In this document: positions 23,271 through 35,116 of the stretch, piece after piece | Layout: each line of letters opens with the position of its first letter | Numbering within the stretch: position 1 is the first letter of the stretch | Assembly: GCF_001540865.1 (NCBI RefSeq) | Contig: NC_033635.1 | Span: 5,426,968 to 5,490,967, forward strand | Source of the DNA: Ananas comosus | Lineage: Eukaryota; Streptophyta; Magnoliopsida; Poales; Bromeliaceae | Direction: 5' to 3' | Length of the DNA stretch: 64,000 nucleotides | Translations under genes and position numbers: made by a program | Notes under the pieces: generated by a model | What the model was told of the DNA's origin: nothing | Seen by the model: the letters and a program-made list of their open reading frames with translations, nothing else | Databases searched by the model: none

Positions 23271-24640
23271 ATGCCGACGACTCGCTCTAAATCAGTTGGA
23301 GCGAATAATGTGGCAAATTTTGAGGAGGTGAAGACCTCCGTTATCTCCGGATCCGGCAAGGTCCGTGAGTTGAGGAGCCAACTTGTGGCCTTCACTGGCT
23401 TGGTGATACAGCAGGCGGAGGCGGCCAAACAGCAGGCCGATGCGGTGCGCCGACAGGAGGCGCGGATGAAGCGCCTCGAAGATCTTTTTCTACAATAGGC
23501 AGCTTCTAGGGAAGCTCAGATTCCCACACCACCTGCGCCAGTCGATGACGTTGCACCGAGGGCGCCGTCTCTCGCGCCCGGTTCTTCTCGGGCGGCACCC
23601 GTAGTCACGCCTTGGGAAGTGGACGCTGTGGCACCACCATTTCAGGTGCCTCCAATGGGGGCAGTTTTTCCTGTGATGGCTGCTGGAGAGCAGCGGGACC
23701 GGCTCATGGATCGCCTCAACGAGTTTAGGAGGTGCAGTCCCCGGATCTTCGATGGAGAGAAAGTCGACCACTGGATCGTGGAGAAGTGGTTGATGCACAT
23801 GGAGAAGCTTTTCCGCGACATTTTTGTGAAGGAGAGAGATCGAATTTGGCTCGCCACACACCACCTGGACGGCGAGGCCTACCGTTGGTGGTTGGATATT
23901 CAAGACAACCCCAGCACGGATTTGGCAACTATTACTTGGAAGAAGTACAAGGAGCTTCTATTAGCGCACTACTTCCCCGACAGCGTCAAGAGGCAAATGG
24001 AGAAGGATCTACGCGGTTTGCGCCAGGGGGAGTGGAGTGTGGCCGAGTACGAGAGGGAGTTTTCTCGGCTTCTGCATTGCGTGCCTTTCGTCGTGCGGGA
24101 CGACGAGGAGAAGACCCGTATTTTTTAGCGTGGACTTCGACCGTCCATCTTCCTGTTTGTGCAATCTTCTAACCTCCAAACCTACTGGGAGGTGATGAAC
24201 CGCGCGCTCCTTGTGGAGAGCGGCGCGGCGGATGTACAGGAGCAAAGAGAGGGCTTGGATAAGAGTAAGGGCAAAAGGCCCGCAGCTGAGGGTGCGAGTC
24301 AAACGCACTTTAGGAGGCCGCCGAAGCACCCTAGGAGCCAGTCGAGAGGGCGTGGCTCATCTGCTCAGCGAGGAGCTTCTAATCGTCGCTGACCTCCCCA
24401 GTGTGTGATCTGCGGTGGTCCTCACATTCCACTACACTGTCCGCAGCAGGGAGGCAGGTGTTTCCTATGTGGCCAGGAGGGCCACTTCCGGAACGAGTGC
24501 CCGAGAGGTTCTTCACCGGCACCGTCATCTGCATCGGCACCGGCTTTACCAGCTGCCAGTCAGGGGACTCCAGCGGCACACTACCAGCCTGGCGGCCACC
24601 CGTTCAGCTCCAGACTAAGGGGTCACGACAGGCCCCGAAC
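23271..24640 (+). pseudogene. gypsy gag (capsid/nucleocapsid), three in-frame stops
   Basis: It opens at ATG 23271 and stays in one frame to beyond 24600 apart from stops at 23496, 24126 and 24390. The capsid part contains FDGEKVDHWIVEKWLMHMEK, YFPDSVKRQMEKDLRGLRQG and YEREFSRLL, typical of plant retrotransposon gag. The nucleocapsid part has a CCHC knuckle CFLCGQEGHFRNECP (C-x2-C-x4-H-x4-C), preceded by a CVICGGPHIPLHC half. All three stops fit CAG or CGA codons altered by one C-to-T change. The protein would package element RNA in cytoplasmic particles. Confidence 0.85.
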
Positions 24641-27600
24641 GGACGCATGTATGTGGCTCAGACAGAGGAGGCGGCAGCAGCCGAGGATGTGGTGGCAAAT
24701 ATCATTTTATTAAATTGCATTAGAGTTCGAGCTTTATTTGATGCCGGTGCATCATATTCATTTATAGATCGGCTGTTTGCCGAGTTGCATGGCATCCCGT
24801 TAGTTTCTTCGTCGCATCCGGAACATATTGTACCCGACCACGTCTTGGACATTAGGGAGTTTTGCCCCGGTTGCCCTGTTCGGGTAGGGGATTGGATTAT
24901 GCCCATGGATCTGCTAGCTTTGCGCAAGCTGGTGGGAGTCTGATGTGATTTGGGTTATGGACTGATTGACGAGGTACTTCGCCACTATTGATTGCAAAAA
25001 TCGAACTGTCACTTTTAGAGAGCCGGGACAGAAGGATGTTGTATTTAGAGGATGCCAGAGTTCGCTGTTTGCGATGACCATCAGCTCGTCTCGAGCTAGG
25101 CAGTTGATCAGGAGGGGTTGCTTAGCCTATTTGGCTAGTGTTGTGCTGAGGGGTGAGGATGACACCCCTAGGATTGAGGATATCCCGGTAATACAGGAGT
25201 TTTGTGATGTATTTCCAGCGGAGCTTCCAGCTATGCCACCAGATAGGGAGATTGAGTTTGTGGTAGATCTCATCCCTGGGACTACTCCAATCTCAAAGGC
25301 GCCCTACAGGATGGCAACAGCAGAGTTGAAAGAGCTGAGGGCACAACTGCAGGGTCTTTTGGATAAAGGTTTTATTCGCCCGAGTATTCACTTTCGGGAG
25401 CACCGGTTTTGTTTGTTAAGAAGAATGATGGATCACTTCGCTTGTGTGTGGATTATCGTGAACTTAATAAAGTTACGATCAAGAACAAGTATCCGTTGCC
25501 GAGAATTGATGATCTATTTGATCAGCTTCAGGGATCGAGTGTGAATTCCAAGATGACTTGCAGTCGGGATACCACCAGTTAAAGATCAAGTCTGAGGACG
25601 TATCGAAGACGACTTTTAGAAGACGGTATGGACATTATGAGTTCACTATCATGCCGTTTGGGCTTACTAATGCCCCGACAGCTTTTATGGATCTAATTAA
25701 CCGTGTTTTCAAGCCTTATTTAGACAGGTTTGTCGTGGTGTTCATCAACGACATCTTAGTTTATTTCCGAAGTGATAGGGATCACGAGGAGCATTTAAGA
25801 CTTGTACTCCAAGTGCTTCGGGAAAAGAAGCTTTTTACCAAGTTGAAAAAGTGTGAATTTTGGCTTCGAGAGGTGGCATTTCTTAGACATCTGATTTCGG
25901 AATCGGGTATAGTCGTGGATCCTAGGAAGAATGAAGCTACCAAGGATTGGCCTCGACCGACTAACGTCACCGAAATACGGAGTTTTATCGGTTTGGCCGG
26001 CTACTGCCGGAGATTTGTAGAGGGGTTTGCTAAGTTATCTACTCCCCTCACGCGGCTCACGCACAAAGGCACTAAGTTTATTTGGAATGATGCGTGCGAG
26101 AAAAGCTTTCAAGAGTTGAAGGCTCGATTGACGACCGCCCCGATCTTGACCCTACTAGTTGCTGAAGCAGGGTATGTGATTTATAGTGATGCTTCCTTTA
26201 ACGGATTGGGCTATGTTTTGATGCAAGACGGGAAAGTGATCTCGTATGCTTCTCGCCAATTAAAGGACTATGAAAGGAACTACCCTACACACGATTTGGA
26301 ATTGGCGGCTGTAGTCTTTGCATTAAAGCTATGACGTCATTATCTTTATCGCGAGCGATGTGAAGTTTATACGGATCACAAGAGCTTAAAGTACTTATTC
26401 ACTCAGAAGGAGTTGAACTTGAGGCAGCGCAGATGGTTGGAGCTACTCAAGGATTATGATCTGACGATTCTCTACCACCCGGGCAAGGCTAACGTGGTGG
26501 CAGATGCGCTAAGTCGAAAATCGACGGATAACTTAGCAATGCTTGTAGTCACTCAACCGCCGTTGATTGAGCAGATGAAGCGGTTGGAGTTGGAGGTGGT
26601 GACTCCTGATACACCCTTGAGATTGATGGCATTAGTGGTGCAACCTACACTATTGGAAAGAATTAAAGAAAAGCAAGTTCACGATATGGAGTTGCAAAAG
26701 ATTCGAGCTAAGATGATTGATGGTTACATCGGTGATTTCCTTGTGGATGATTAAGGAATATTGCGTTTCTGCGGGCGGATTTGTGTATCGGCGGAATCGG
26801 CACTTAAAGAGGATATTCTTAAAGAAGCACATCGTGCACCGTATGCTTTACATCCGGGAGATGCCAAGATGTACAAGGATTTGAAACTACTTTATTGGTG
26901 GCCTGAAATGAAAAAAGATGTTGGCGAGTTTGTAGCTCGATGTTTGACTTGCCAACAAATGAAAACTGAGCACCAAGTTCCCGCGGGAAAACTTCAAAAT
27001 TTACCTATTCCCGTGTGGAAATGGAAAAAGATCACCATGGATTTTGTTATAGAATTGCCTCGCTCACAGGCCGGGCATGATGCTATTTGGGTGATCGTGG
27101 ATAGGTTGACGAAATCGGCGCACTTTATACCTATTTAGAAGACTTGGACAGGGTAGAAGCTCGCACAGGTGTACCTTGATGAGATTGTGTGACTTCATGG
27201 AATGCCTACTTCTATTGTATCGGATCGAGACCCTCGATTTGTGTCTCACTTTTGGAGGAGTTCGCAGGACGCCTTGGGCACTCGTTTGGATTTCGGCACC
27301 GCATTTCACCCTCGGAGTGATGGACAATCTGAACGCACTATACAGACACTAGAGGATATACTTCGAGCATATGTGATAGACTTGCATGGAGGATGGTCAC
27401 GGCATCTATCGATGGCGGAATTTGCTTATAACAATAGTTATCAAGCAACCATCAAGATGGCACCCTTCGAAGCACTTTATGGACGAAAGTGTAGATCGCC
27501 ACTTCATTAGAGTGAAGTTGGCGAGAGATTGGCTTTAGGCCCAGATGTGCTCTAGGAAGCTGAGGATAAGATTTGTATTGCTTAGGAGCGTTTGTTAACA

Positions 27601-28086
27601 GCTCAGAGTAGACAAAGAAGTTATGCCGACAGGCGTCGACAAGACTTACAGTTCCAGATTGGAGATCATGTTTTCTTGAAAGTCTCGTCGACCAAAGGGA
27701 TTAGAAGATTTGGTATTCGGGGAAAGTTGAGCCCCCGGTTTATTAGACCCTATGAGATTTTGGAGCGTGTAGGCCCGATAGCGTATCGACTTGCTCTACT
27801 ACCGAACCTATCGGGTGTACACAATGTATTTCATGTATCGGCCCTTCGGAAATACATTTTCGATCCGGCTCATGTTTTGGATGCTACACCATTGGAGCTG
27901 AGAGATGATTTGAGCTTTGAAAAGCAAGCTGTGAGGATTCAGGCTCGCGAGGTGAAGAAGCTTCAGTATCGCAATATTCCGTATGTGAAGATTCTTTGAA
28001 GCAACCACAATGAACGCGAGACCACGTGGGAGCTGGAAAGCGCATTGCAGGAGCGCTATCCCCATCTTCTTCAAATAGAGTCTTGA
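24600..28086 (+). pseudogene. gypsy pol: protease, RT, RNase H, integrase, chromodomain-like tail
   Basis: Protease core LFDAGASYSFID is near 24740 in a different frame from gag. RT follows with frame changes near 24945, 25400 and 25545; the catalytic box reads FINDIL instead of F/Y-x-DDIL, so one of the paired aspartates is gone. RNase H ([19 protein letters not shown] near 26180), the integrase zinc domain (H…H, CLTCQQMKTEH near 26945), the DDE core ([33 protein letters not shown]) and a C-terminal TTWELESALQERYP segment, as in chromodomain tails, share one frame. Stops lie at 26332, 26752, 27136, 27154, 27190, 27508, 27553, 27583, 27997 and 28084; the last may be the natural end. Confidence 0.9.
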
Positions 28087-28125
28087 GATATCTTGCTTTT
28101 AGTTTCGCGAACGAAATTTCTTTTT

Positions 28126-28137
28126 AGGAGGGGAGAA
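28126..28137 (+). other. Polypurine tract of the gypsy element
   Basis: AGGAGGGGAGAA directly before the 3' LTR; plus-strand DNA synthesis starts here in LTR retrotransposons. Confidence 0.85.
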
Positions 28138-30542
28138 TGTAACACACTGGACCTTTGCAAATTGCGAGGTTCAAGTGTTTGATTTGTGTTCCGAGTTTTT
28201 TCAGGTATTCTGGAGGGTCGTTGACAGTGTTCCGACCTATGGCTCGTATCCCAAGAATCGAGGTTTAGAACTTAGCACTAAAATCTCTAAAGTGAAGATT
28301 TTAGGCTGCTCTCGGATTGGACTCTGCAGAGCAGAGTACCAGTACAGCATCGGGCCTGTATCGGAACTTAAGGTGGTACCGGTACAGCATCAGTCTAGTA
28401 CCGGTACCCAGTGTATTTTTCTGCGAACCCGAGGCTCGGGTTTGCGCAGACTGCTGCTTGGTACCGGTACTCTTTCCCGTGTACTGGTATGCAGTGCAGA
28501 CTGCAGTCTGGCAGTTTTTTAGGGTTCTTTTTGCTATTGTTGCAATACCTTATATACACCCTCACCCCTGGGACAGGGGCTCTTATGCTGGGACCAGAGG
28601 AGGGAGATGTGAGTCTCCTCCATTTTCCTTTGGTTTTTCCTCTCTTTTTACTTGTTATTCCTGGGTTTGATCTCCTCCTTTTGTTTCTTCTTCATGGGTT
28701 TTGCTTTTGGACCTTTGGAGAAGCCTTGAAGTGAAGGATTGAGCTCGTTGAAGGGAAAATCTTCAACCCTAGCTCATTTTCTAGCTTGATTTGAAGCTTT
28801 GGAGAGGTTAGTACCTTAAATCTACTCTTTGATCCATGTTTTAGTAGATTTTATGAGATGAAAAACCTAGAATGTGAAATTTAGGATTTATTTTGGGGAT
28901 TTTTGATTTGTAGCTCTTGGGACTTAATTGATAGGTGTAGAAAATCTCGTTGGGGTAAATTTGAAGTGATCTTGCATCCTTTTGAAATTTGAGAGGATTT
29001 TTCTACACTTTAGGTGAGTTTTGCCTTATTTTTGGATTGAATTGAGTTGAACACGTGGGGTGTTCGTTTGTTTTGTCTAACCCTCCTAGAATTTTCTCTA
29101 AAGAGCTAGGAGGCTAGTGGGCACCTTCCTTTGTGCGAACGAAGAGTTCCGAGGAGTCTTAGTGGGTTTGACCTCACCGAAATGGGTGAAATCCCCCCTA
29201 TGTTATTTTCCTTGTTCTAAAAATAGAAACTCATGCATATTCATGCTAGATAGAGTATATGTGAATTTTAGAATGCTTAAAATATATGTGTTATGTTTTA
29301 TGAAAATTACCTCTATATAGTAGAGAGAGATATGTGCATTGCTAGCATGCATAAGAATAGCATTCTATTATATGGTTTGAAATTATATTTCTTGCAATGA
29401 AAATGACTTATATAATATGCTCTTGGACTTAGAACTTATATTTGACATAGTGGATAAGAATGTCATAAAGTGGCATGAAACATAGTAAATGTGAAACCTT
29501 TACTTAATGACATAGTGATAGGCCATGGGTCACTAGTTTACATACCATGTTTCAGACATGATAACATTGGACTTGGAACGGATATTTACGCTTGCTTGCC
29601 ATTGTGCTCATTCACGCATGCTTGTGAGGGTCGCTCCCTACAAGCTGGCACTCCGGAGATAGCCATCGCGATATAAGCTTGCCCGTGCGGGATTGGGCGC
29701 CGAAATGGGATACCGTGGGGGAGGTTCATTTTAGGATGGGAATGTTGACTACCAAGAAGCCATTAGGCACGGCGCAAGCCGGACTACCCACAGGTAGGTC
29801 CTACATGGTTGGGATACTAATGAATTAAAATGCAAAGCAGACATTAGACAAATTAATAAATAATGACATTTACTAGTTACATTGTGGACATCATGTTGGT
29901 TATACTTATGCATATTCATGTTAGAATAGCATTTATAATCGTGAAAATTCATGCTAAAGTAGAGGCATAGTATTTAGTAAGTTCAATTCATGTTAAATAT
30001 TCATGCTATTCCTTTCAATTAATTGTTAGAACTTACTACTTTTGCTTTTTAGCCTAGTGGTGCATTTTCGCTGAGGTCAGCAATTGCACACTGGGAACTA
30101 TTGTTTAATAGTTCTCACGCCTCCTGTTTTGTTTTTTTTTTTTACAGAGTCTTCCACTCCGGGAGAGACTCGGGATCGCGGAAAAGGAATCGCCTCGAGC
30201 TAGTTAGCGAGGGATTTTACGATAGGTGGTTCACCTATCTTTTTATTCCTTTTTAGAAAGGATGAGAGTTTTTGTACCCATATATAGAGACCACCATTTT
30301 TGGATATTATAGCACTTGTATTGGGGATTTTGTCGTTGTACTACTTTATGTTTATGTTAGTGGATTAGTTCCTTTATTTACCTCCTTATTCTAAAATCTA
30401 GTTGTTGTATGCTCTGATACTTTTAGATGTTCATTTATTATTATTTTATTTATTGCTTGTTGTAGACGTCTTATATGTTGTAGGCATATGACGGGTCTGG
30501 ACACGCACCGGGCGGGCTTTCGCTGGATCTCGGGGCATGACA
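28138..30542 (+). repeat. 3' LTR of the full gypsy element
   Basis: 2405 bases, TG…CA, colinear with the 5' LTR. It lacks a short repeated stretch present near 21361-21390 in the 5' copy. Palindromes in the GTACCGGTAC cluster lie at 28336-28490. Confidence 0.95.
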
Positions 30543-31043
30543 AATAATATATATATATATCCAAATTTTAGAAATTTGAATTAATTTTAGATTTTAAATT
30601 AATGAATTCAAATTTAAGCTTATTAATAAAACTCAAAATTTGAAGCTAATTTGGAATCCATAATTTAAATATAAATAGTTATTGGAGATACAGATTTATT
30701 TATCAAACTTTTTTTTTCAAATTTGATATATTTTCAAACTAATTAATTATTTTCTATTGAAACACTGTGTTTATTGACCCAAATATTAAAATTTTATATT
30801 AATTTTAAATTTTGAAAATATGGATTCACGTTTGAAATTGTGAACCAAAAATTTAAAGTAAATTTTGAATTGAAATATAAATTCACGTTTGAAATTGTGA
30901 ATCAAACTTAAAATTTAAAGTTGATTTGATAGACTTATTTTTACATCATCCTATTTTTCAAACCCAATTTAGGTTTAGGTGGTTAATTGAAAGATAGTGG
31001 ATACTGTGAATAGTTTTAAGGGTAAACTTCAAAATTTAAAGGT
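30543..31043. other. AT-rich intergenic DNA
   Basis: Alternating AAATTTGAA/TTCAAATTT blocks; nothing coding. Confidence 0.4.
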
Positions 31044-31390
31044 AAACTTCAAATATTGCCCCCGTGGTTTCATACTTTTTTACTTTAATATCCTATAATT
31101 TAAAGTGTATCACTTTAGTACCATATGGTTTCATTTTTCTCTTTCCGTCAGCACCTTCGTTAACTCTCTGTTAAATCAGATACCCCACCTATGGTTTGTT
31201 GAATATGCACTTTATATAACGACCCGACCGCTAGCAATAATAACTTGTTAGGTTCAAACCATCGACCCAAAATGTTTAAGCCCAGTTATTATTACTAGTG
31301 TGGAGTCCTCTCATATACTCAATGAGAGCTCCATTTTCATCCGATGTGGAACTATTGGGTGTCACAGACTTCTCCCGTTGTGAGACTATT

Positions 31391-31927
31391 AGGGCATGTT
31401 TGTTTAGGTGAAAGTGGAGTGGAAGTGGAGAGGATGGAAGTCGTGTTTGCCATAAACGATCACTTCAGTTGTTTGGTTCGCCGTAAAAAAGTTACGGTTG
31501 AAACTCGAGTTAACTTTAACGGCGTAATTGATTTCAACCCATTGTGGGCCGAAGGCAATTATGGTGAAGAGAGGTGAAGAAAAAATAATAAAATAATATA
31601 CTAGGTAAAGATAGTTATATTTAAATATATTTAATTATGGTACTAATTACTCTTTTATTTAGTTGGCATATTTAAAATATGATAATTAGTTAATTTTTAA
31701 TATTTTTTTATTTATTTTGTACAATTAAAATATGATAAAATTGATTAATTAAGTATTAAATTTTTTTTTACTTTATAATTTTATTATTGTATTACTATAA
31801 TTTATGTATTAAAAAATAATATAGTTATTTTAAATTAAAATGTAATTATATAAAAATGTAATTATATTATTTTTATTTATATATAAATTATAATTTTAAT
31901 TCATACAGTTCCTACCAAACAAACAGG
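31391..31927. mobile_element. Possible DNA-transposon MITE inside TRIM copy C
   Basis: The left end reads GGGCATGTTTGTTTAGG and the right end, reversed, reads GTCCTGTTTGTTTGG. Between them is AT-rich DNA with no homology to TRIM copies A or B. No clear target duplication was seen. Confidence 0.4.
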
Positions 31928-31929
31928 AC

Positions 31930-32545
31930 ACACACAACCCAAGATCATCAGGCGATGTGAGACTTGTCTCGCTAGTCTTGTCATCCTAACACTGGTTTAG
32001 CCTATCACGTAGTCTTGTCATCCTAACCCTGACTTAGCCCATCACTTAGCCTATCACCTAGTCTTGTTATCCTAACCCTGGCTTAGCCTATCACCTTATA
32101 ATCCTGACCTAGGCTTTACCTATCATCTTGTCATTCTGACTGGCTTAGCCTATCACCTTGTCGAATGACTGGCTTAGCCTATCACCTTGTCATCCTGACA
32201 CACAACCCAAGATCATCAGGCGATGTGAGACTTGTCTCGCTAGTCTTGTCATCCTAACCCTGGCTTAGCCTATCACTTAGCCTATCACCTAGTCTTGTCA
32301 TCCTAACCCTGGCTTAGCCTATCACTTAGCCTATCACCTAGTCTTGTCATCCTAACCCTGTCTTAGCCTATCACCTTGTCATCCCGACCTAGGCTTTGCC
32401 TGTCATCTTGTCATTCTGACTGGCTTAGCCTATCACTTTGTCGAATGACTGGCTTAGCCTATCACCTTGTCATCCCAACCCTATCACCTTGTCATCCCGA
32501 CCTAGGCTTTGTCTGTCATCTTGTCATTCTGACCCTAGCTCAGGT
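31930..32545. repeat. Tandem repeat 'GGCTTAGCCTATCACCTAGT', higher-order period ~270
   Basis: Many variants of CTTGTCATCCTAACCCTGG and CTTAGCCTATCACC alternate. A block starting ACACAACCCAAGATCATCAG occurs at about 31932 and again at about 32202, giving a second-level repeat. TRIM copy B carries only two or three units of the same motif (9700-9790), so this copy has amplified it. Confidence 0.8.
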
Positions 32546-32553
32546 TATTAAAA

Positions 32554-32840
32554 CATGCACACGTACGCGTGTAGAATAAACCTTCAGGTTTATTCAAATG
32601 CGTACACACGTACGCGCATAGGAATTACCCTGGGGGGTAATTCCCATATGCGCACACATACGCGTGTAGGATAATTCTCTGGGGAGAATTACCTATACAC
32701 ACACGCGCGCATAGGTAATTATCTGGGGATAATTACCTGTATGCGCGCTATAGCGTGTATATATGCGCATAAAGGGGGGGGGCAATCTTTCCTGCCTGTT
32801 CTCCTCCCCAAGGAGAATAGGCAGGGAAGATTGCTCCCCC
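32554..32840. repeat. Serial hairpin array separated by CGTACACACGTACGCGC-type spacers
   Basis: Successive stem-loops are: GAATAAACC/GGTTTATTC (32574-32595); GGAATTACCC/GGGTAATTCC (32621-32644); TAATTCTC/GAGAATTA (32672-32691); AGGTAATTATC/GATAATTACCT (32713-32738); and a long one of about 28 imperfect pairs (32776-32839). Loops are TTCA, then variants of TGGG. Spacers are alternating purine-pyrimidine (CACACGTACGCGTG and relatives). Confidence 0.85.
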
Positions 32841-33283
32841 AATCTTTCCTGTAGGGCGCTTAAAGCGTGTAAGCGCACGAGACTTATCTCACACTTTCAG
32901 CTAGTGATTGGCTCTGATACCAAATATAGCGGCCCGATCCGCTAGCAATAATAATTTGTTAGGCTCAAACCACCGGCCCAAAATGCTTAAACCAAGTTAT
33001 TATTACTAGTGTAAAGTTCTCTCATATACCCAATGACAACTTCATTCCTATCCGATGTGAGATTATTGGGGTGCTACGCTTTAGTACTTAGTACCCTATG
33101 GTTTACCGAATTTTTCACTTTAATACCCTGTGGTTTTAACTTTATAAGTGATTAACGGAAAAATTAACAGAGAGGATAACGAAAAGAGAAAAACGAAACT
33201 ACGAGATACTAAAATAATATATTTTAAACTATAGGGCACTAAAGTGATAAAGTATGAAACCATAGAGGTGGTATTTGAAGTTT

Positions 33284-35116
33284 TCTCTATATTTAATATG
33301 CATTTTGTAGAAATTTTCTTTTTCGATGAGTAGGAATATTCTTTTATAAGGAGCCTGCAAAAAATATTGTACGGTAGATATCATTCTGTTGGCAGAAATT
33401 CAGACGTATGAATTTTTTCTATTTCTACAAATGGAATGCAATATTTTTTCTTGCTAAAAAATTAGTGTGTCAACAACTATTTTAATAGTTATTTCAAATC
33501 AATATAAATTTATGAATCATTTTTATCCAAAATTTTAATTTTTTTAAAAGTAAATTAATCTGTTATATTTATTTGAAAGTATCTCATATCCAAATTCAAA
33601 TTCAAGTAATTGTTGCCTACAATAATTATATAGTTATTTTTTATATATATATACATTAAATATGTTTCTATATTTTTCGAATTCTGACGAATTTAAAATT
33701 TACTGATTAATTTTTATTATAAAAATGACGATATTTTCATGAAGCGTAGAAAGAATTATTATTAGATAAGCATGAAATGTAAAGAGAATTATTGAATTAT
33801 TGTTAGATAAGGTATTAGATAAGATGAGATAAGAATATTATATAGGCGACAGTTATAAGGTATATGTATAAATGATGAAATTTGATACTCACTGTTTAAG
33901 GACAATTTAGGTAAAAAATATGACAAATAGTTAATACGTCAGTCATTGGATTAGATCCAATGACTAAAATTTAATACTTTTTATAATAATCTAAAAATAA
34001 AATAAAAATTATACGACTGTGATCTAACCCATCAAAGTTGAAAGAATGATATTGTTAATATGTGATTGAAATTATATTAATAGGAAGTGACATTTTAGAA
34101 AGAAAAAAAAAATTTAGAACCCCCTCTTTTATTAGTATAAATTAAAAATATTTATAAATAATTTTAATTATATATAATAATATATATTATGTATTTTAAT
34201 TATATGTATATAGAATTTTAGTTTTTGGACATATTTACTGGCCCACAAAGCTAAATCAGCAAAACCCTAATCTAATTACTCGCATAGTCACTTTTCCTAA
34301 ATTATTTTTCTTAATATTATAATACTATATCCATACATTTATTTTGTATGTTCAATTATTAGATATGTTTTTGTATCAAATTTTAAATAATATTCTATTA
34401 AAATTAAACTATAAATTGCATAATATTAAGAATTTTAGGCGGCTCGTTTAGGGCTCGAACTCGCTCGACTCGAAATTAGGCTTGCTCAAACTCGGGCTGA
34501 ATTAATATCAAGCCGAGCTTTGAGCTGAGGTAAGCTCGCCCACGCTCGGCTCGTTTCCACCCCCTACATTAGGGTAACAAATAACTAACTGATAAAGGCC
34601 AAATATTTTACTTTATCTCTAAGGTGTTTAATGCTCCTATAAATACGAAGGCTATTTCATGGTGAATGGCAGAAAAAAATAATAAAAACTCCTAAACTCT
34701 ACATAAATTCGTGAGAAATTCGCATTCCTTTTCCGGAGAGGGAAAAGAAAATTTCCTTCATTAACCCATTAAGTCTAGAGGACACAATTCAAACTACATT
34801 AGAAGAGCACATACGAAACAAGGTTTCTCGGACTAAATTCATTGTCCGGGCGCAGAAAATGAAAAGAGACTTCAACACTTAAAAGTTTCGTACTCGGAGA
34901 GAGTAATATAGCCTATGCTATTTTGGGGCAGTTGAAGAAAGAATACATTCATGAATGCATAATTCGTATATACATATCAACCCACAAAGGAGACACAGAA
35001 AGCTAATGTGAAAGAGACAGTGCACTATGGGCAGGTGATACCTTTCATCGTCGAGCTATTTGAGTACTTAATCTCTTATCACATATCAATTGGAAAATGA
35101 AATTCTAACAAGAGGG
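33284..35116. other. AT-rich DNA and 3' flank of the MATE gene
   Basis: No coding region was seen. The part next to 35116 should include the 3' UTR of the MATE gene on the minus strand. A dispersed repeat sits at 34440-34565. Confidence 0.4.
34440..34565 (-). repeat. Dispersed 'GGGGTGGAAACGAGCC' repeat, copy 2
   Basis: Reverse complement starts GGGGGTGGAAACGAGCCGAG and contains GAGCTTACC and CGAGCGAGTTCGAGCC blocks. It is related to 17672-17840. Confidence 0.4.

Larger units (their letters stand above)
20489..30542 (+). mobile_element. Complete but inactive Ty3/gypsy (chromovirus-like) retrotransposon
   Basis: Two long direct repeats (20489-22929 and 28138-30542) enclose 5.2 kb with primer site, gag, protease, RT, RNase H, integrase and polypurine tract in the usual order. 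Both LTRs begin TGTAACACACTGG; they end GGGGCGTGACA and GGGGCATGACA. I count nine substitutions in the first ~130 aligned bases, so the insertion is not recent. Flanks are AATTT and AATAA, so no clean target duplication remains. Integrase-before-LTR order and a chromodomain-like tail point to the Tekay/Del side of the gypsy family. Confidence 0.95.
31215..33078 (-). mobile_element. TRIM element, copy C, with perfect 5-bp target duplication
   Basis: Terminal repeats 32925-33078 (5' on the minus strand) and 31215-31366 are about 153 bases each and belong to the same family as copies A and B. CTTTA flanks both ends (31210-31214 and 33079-33083). The primer site TGGTATCAGAGC (32922-32911, minus strand) is two bases from the 5' LTR and is a perfect match to the tRNA-Met complement. 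GGGAGAAG lies just before the 3' LTR. The 1.56 kb interior has no gene and is unusually large for a TRIM because it holds a secondary insertion, tandem repeats and hairpins. Confidence 0.9.
31044..33283. mobile_element. MITE (copy 2 of the 7706 family) split by a TRIM
   Basis: The left part 31044-31214 starts AAACTTCAAATATTGCCCCC. The right part 33079-33283 ends with the inverted equivalent GGTGGTATTTGAAGTTT. Without the TRIM and one copy of its 5-base duplication the MITE would be about 371 bases, and its interior reads across GCACTTTAGTAC as expected for the family. Confidence 0.75.

Noticed and set aside
20489..30542. Endogenous plant pararetrovirus instead of a retrotransposon
   Set aside because: Long LTRs, a polypurine tract, an integrase and no movement-protein motif identify a Ty3/gypsy retrotransposon.
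32376..32579. ORF in the TRIM tandem repeat
   Set aside because: Periodic peptide produced by the DNA repeat.
31930..32840. CRISPR-like array
   Set aside because: Repeats are contiguous or palindromic with drifting units, lie inside a TRIM, and the genome is eukaryotic.
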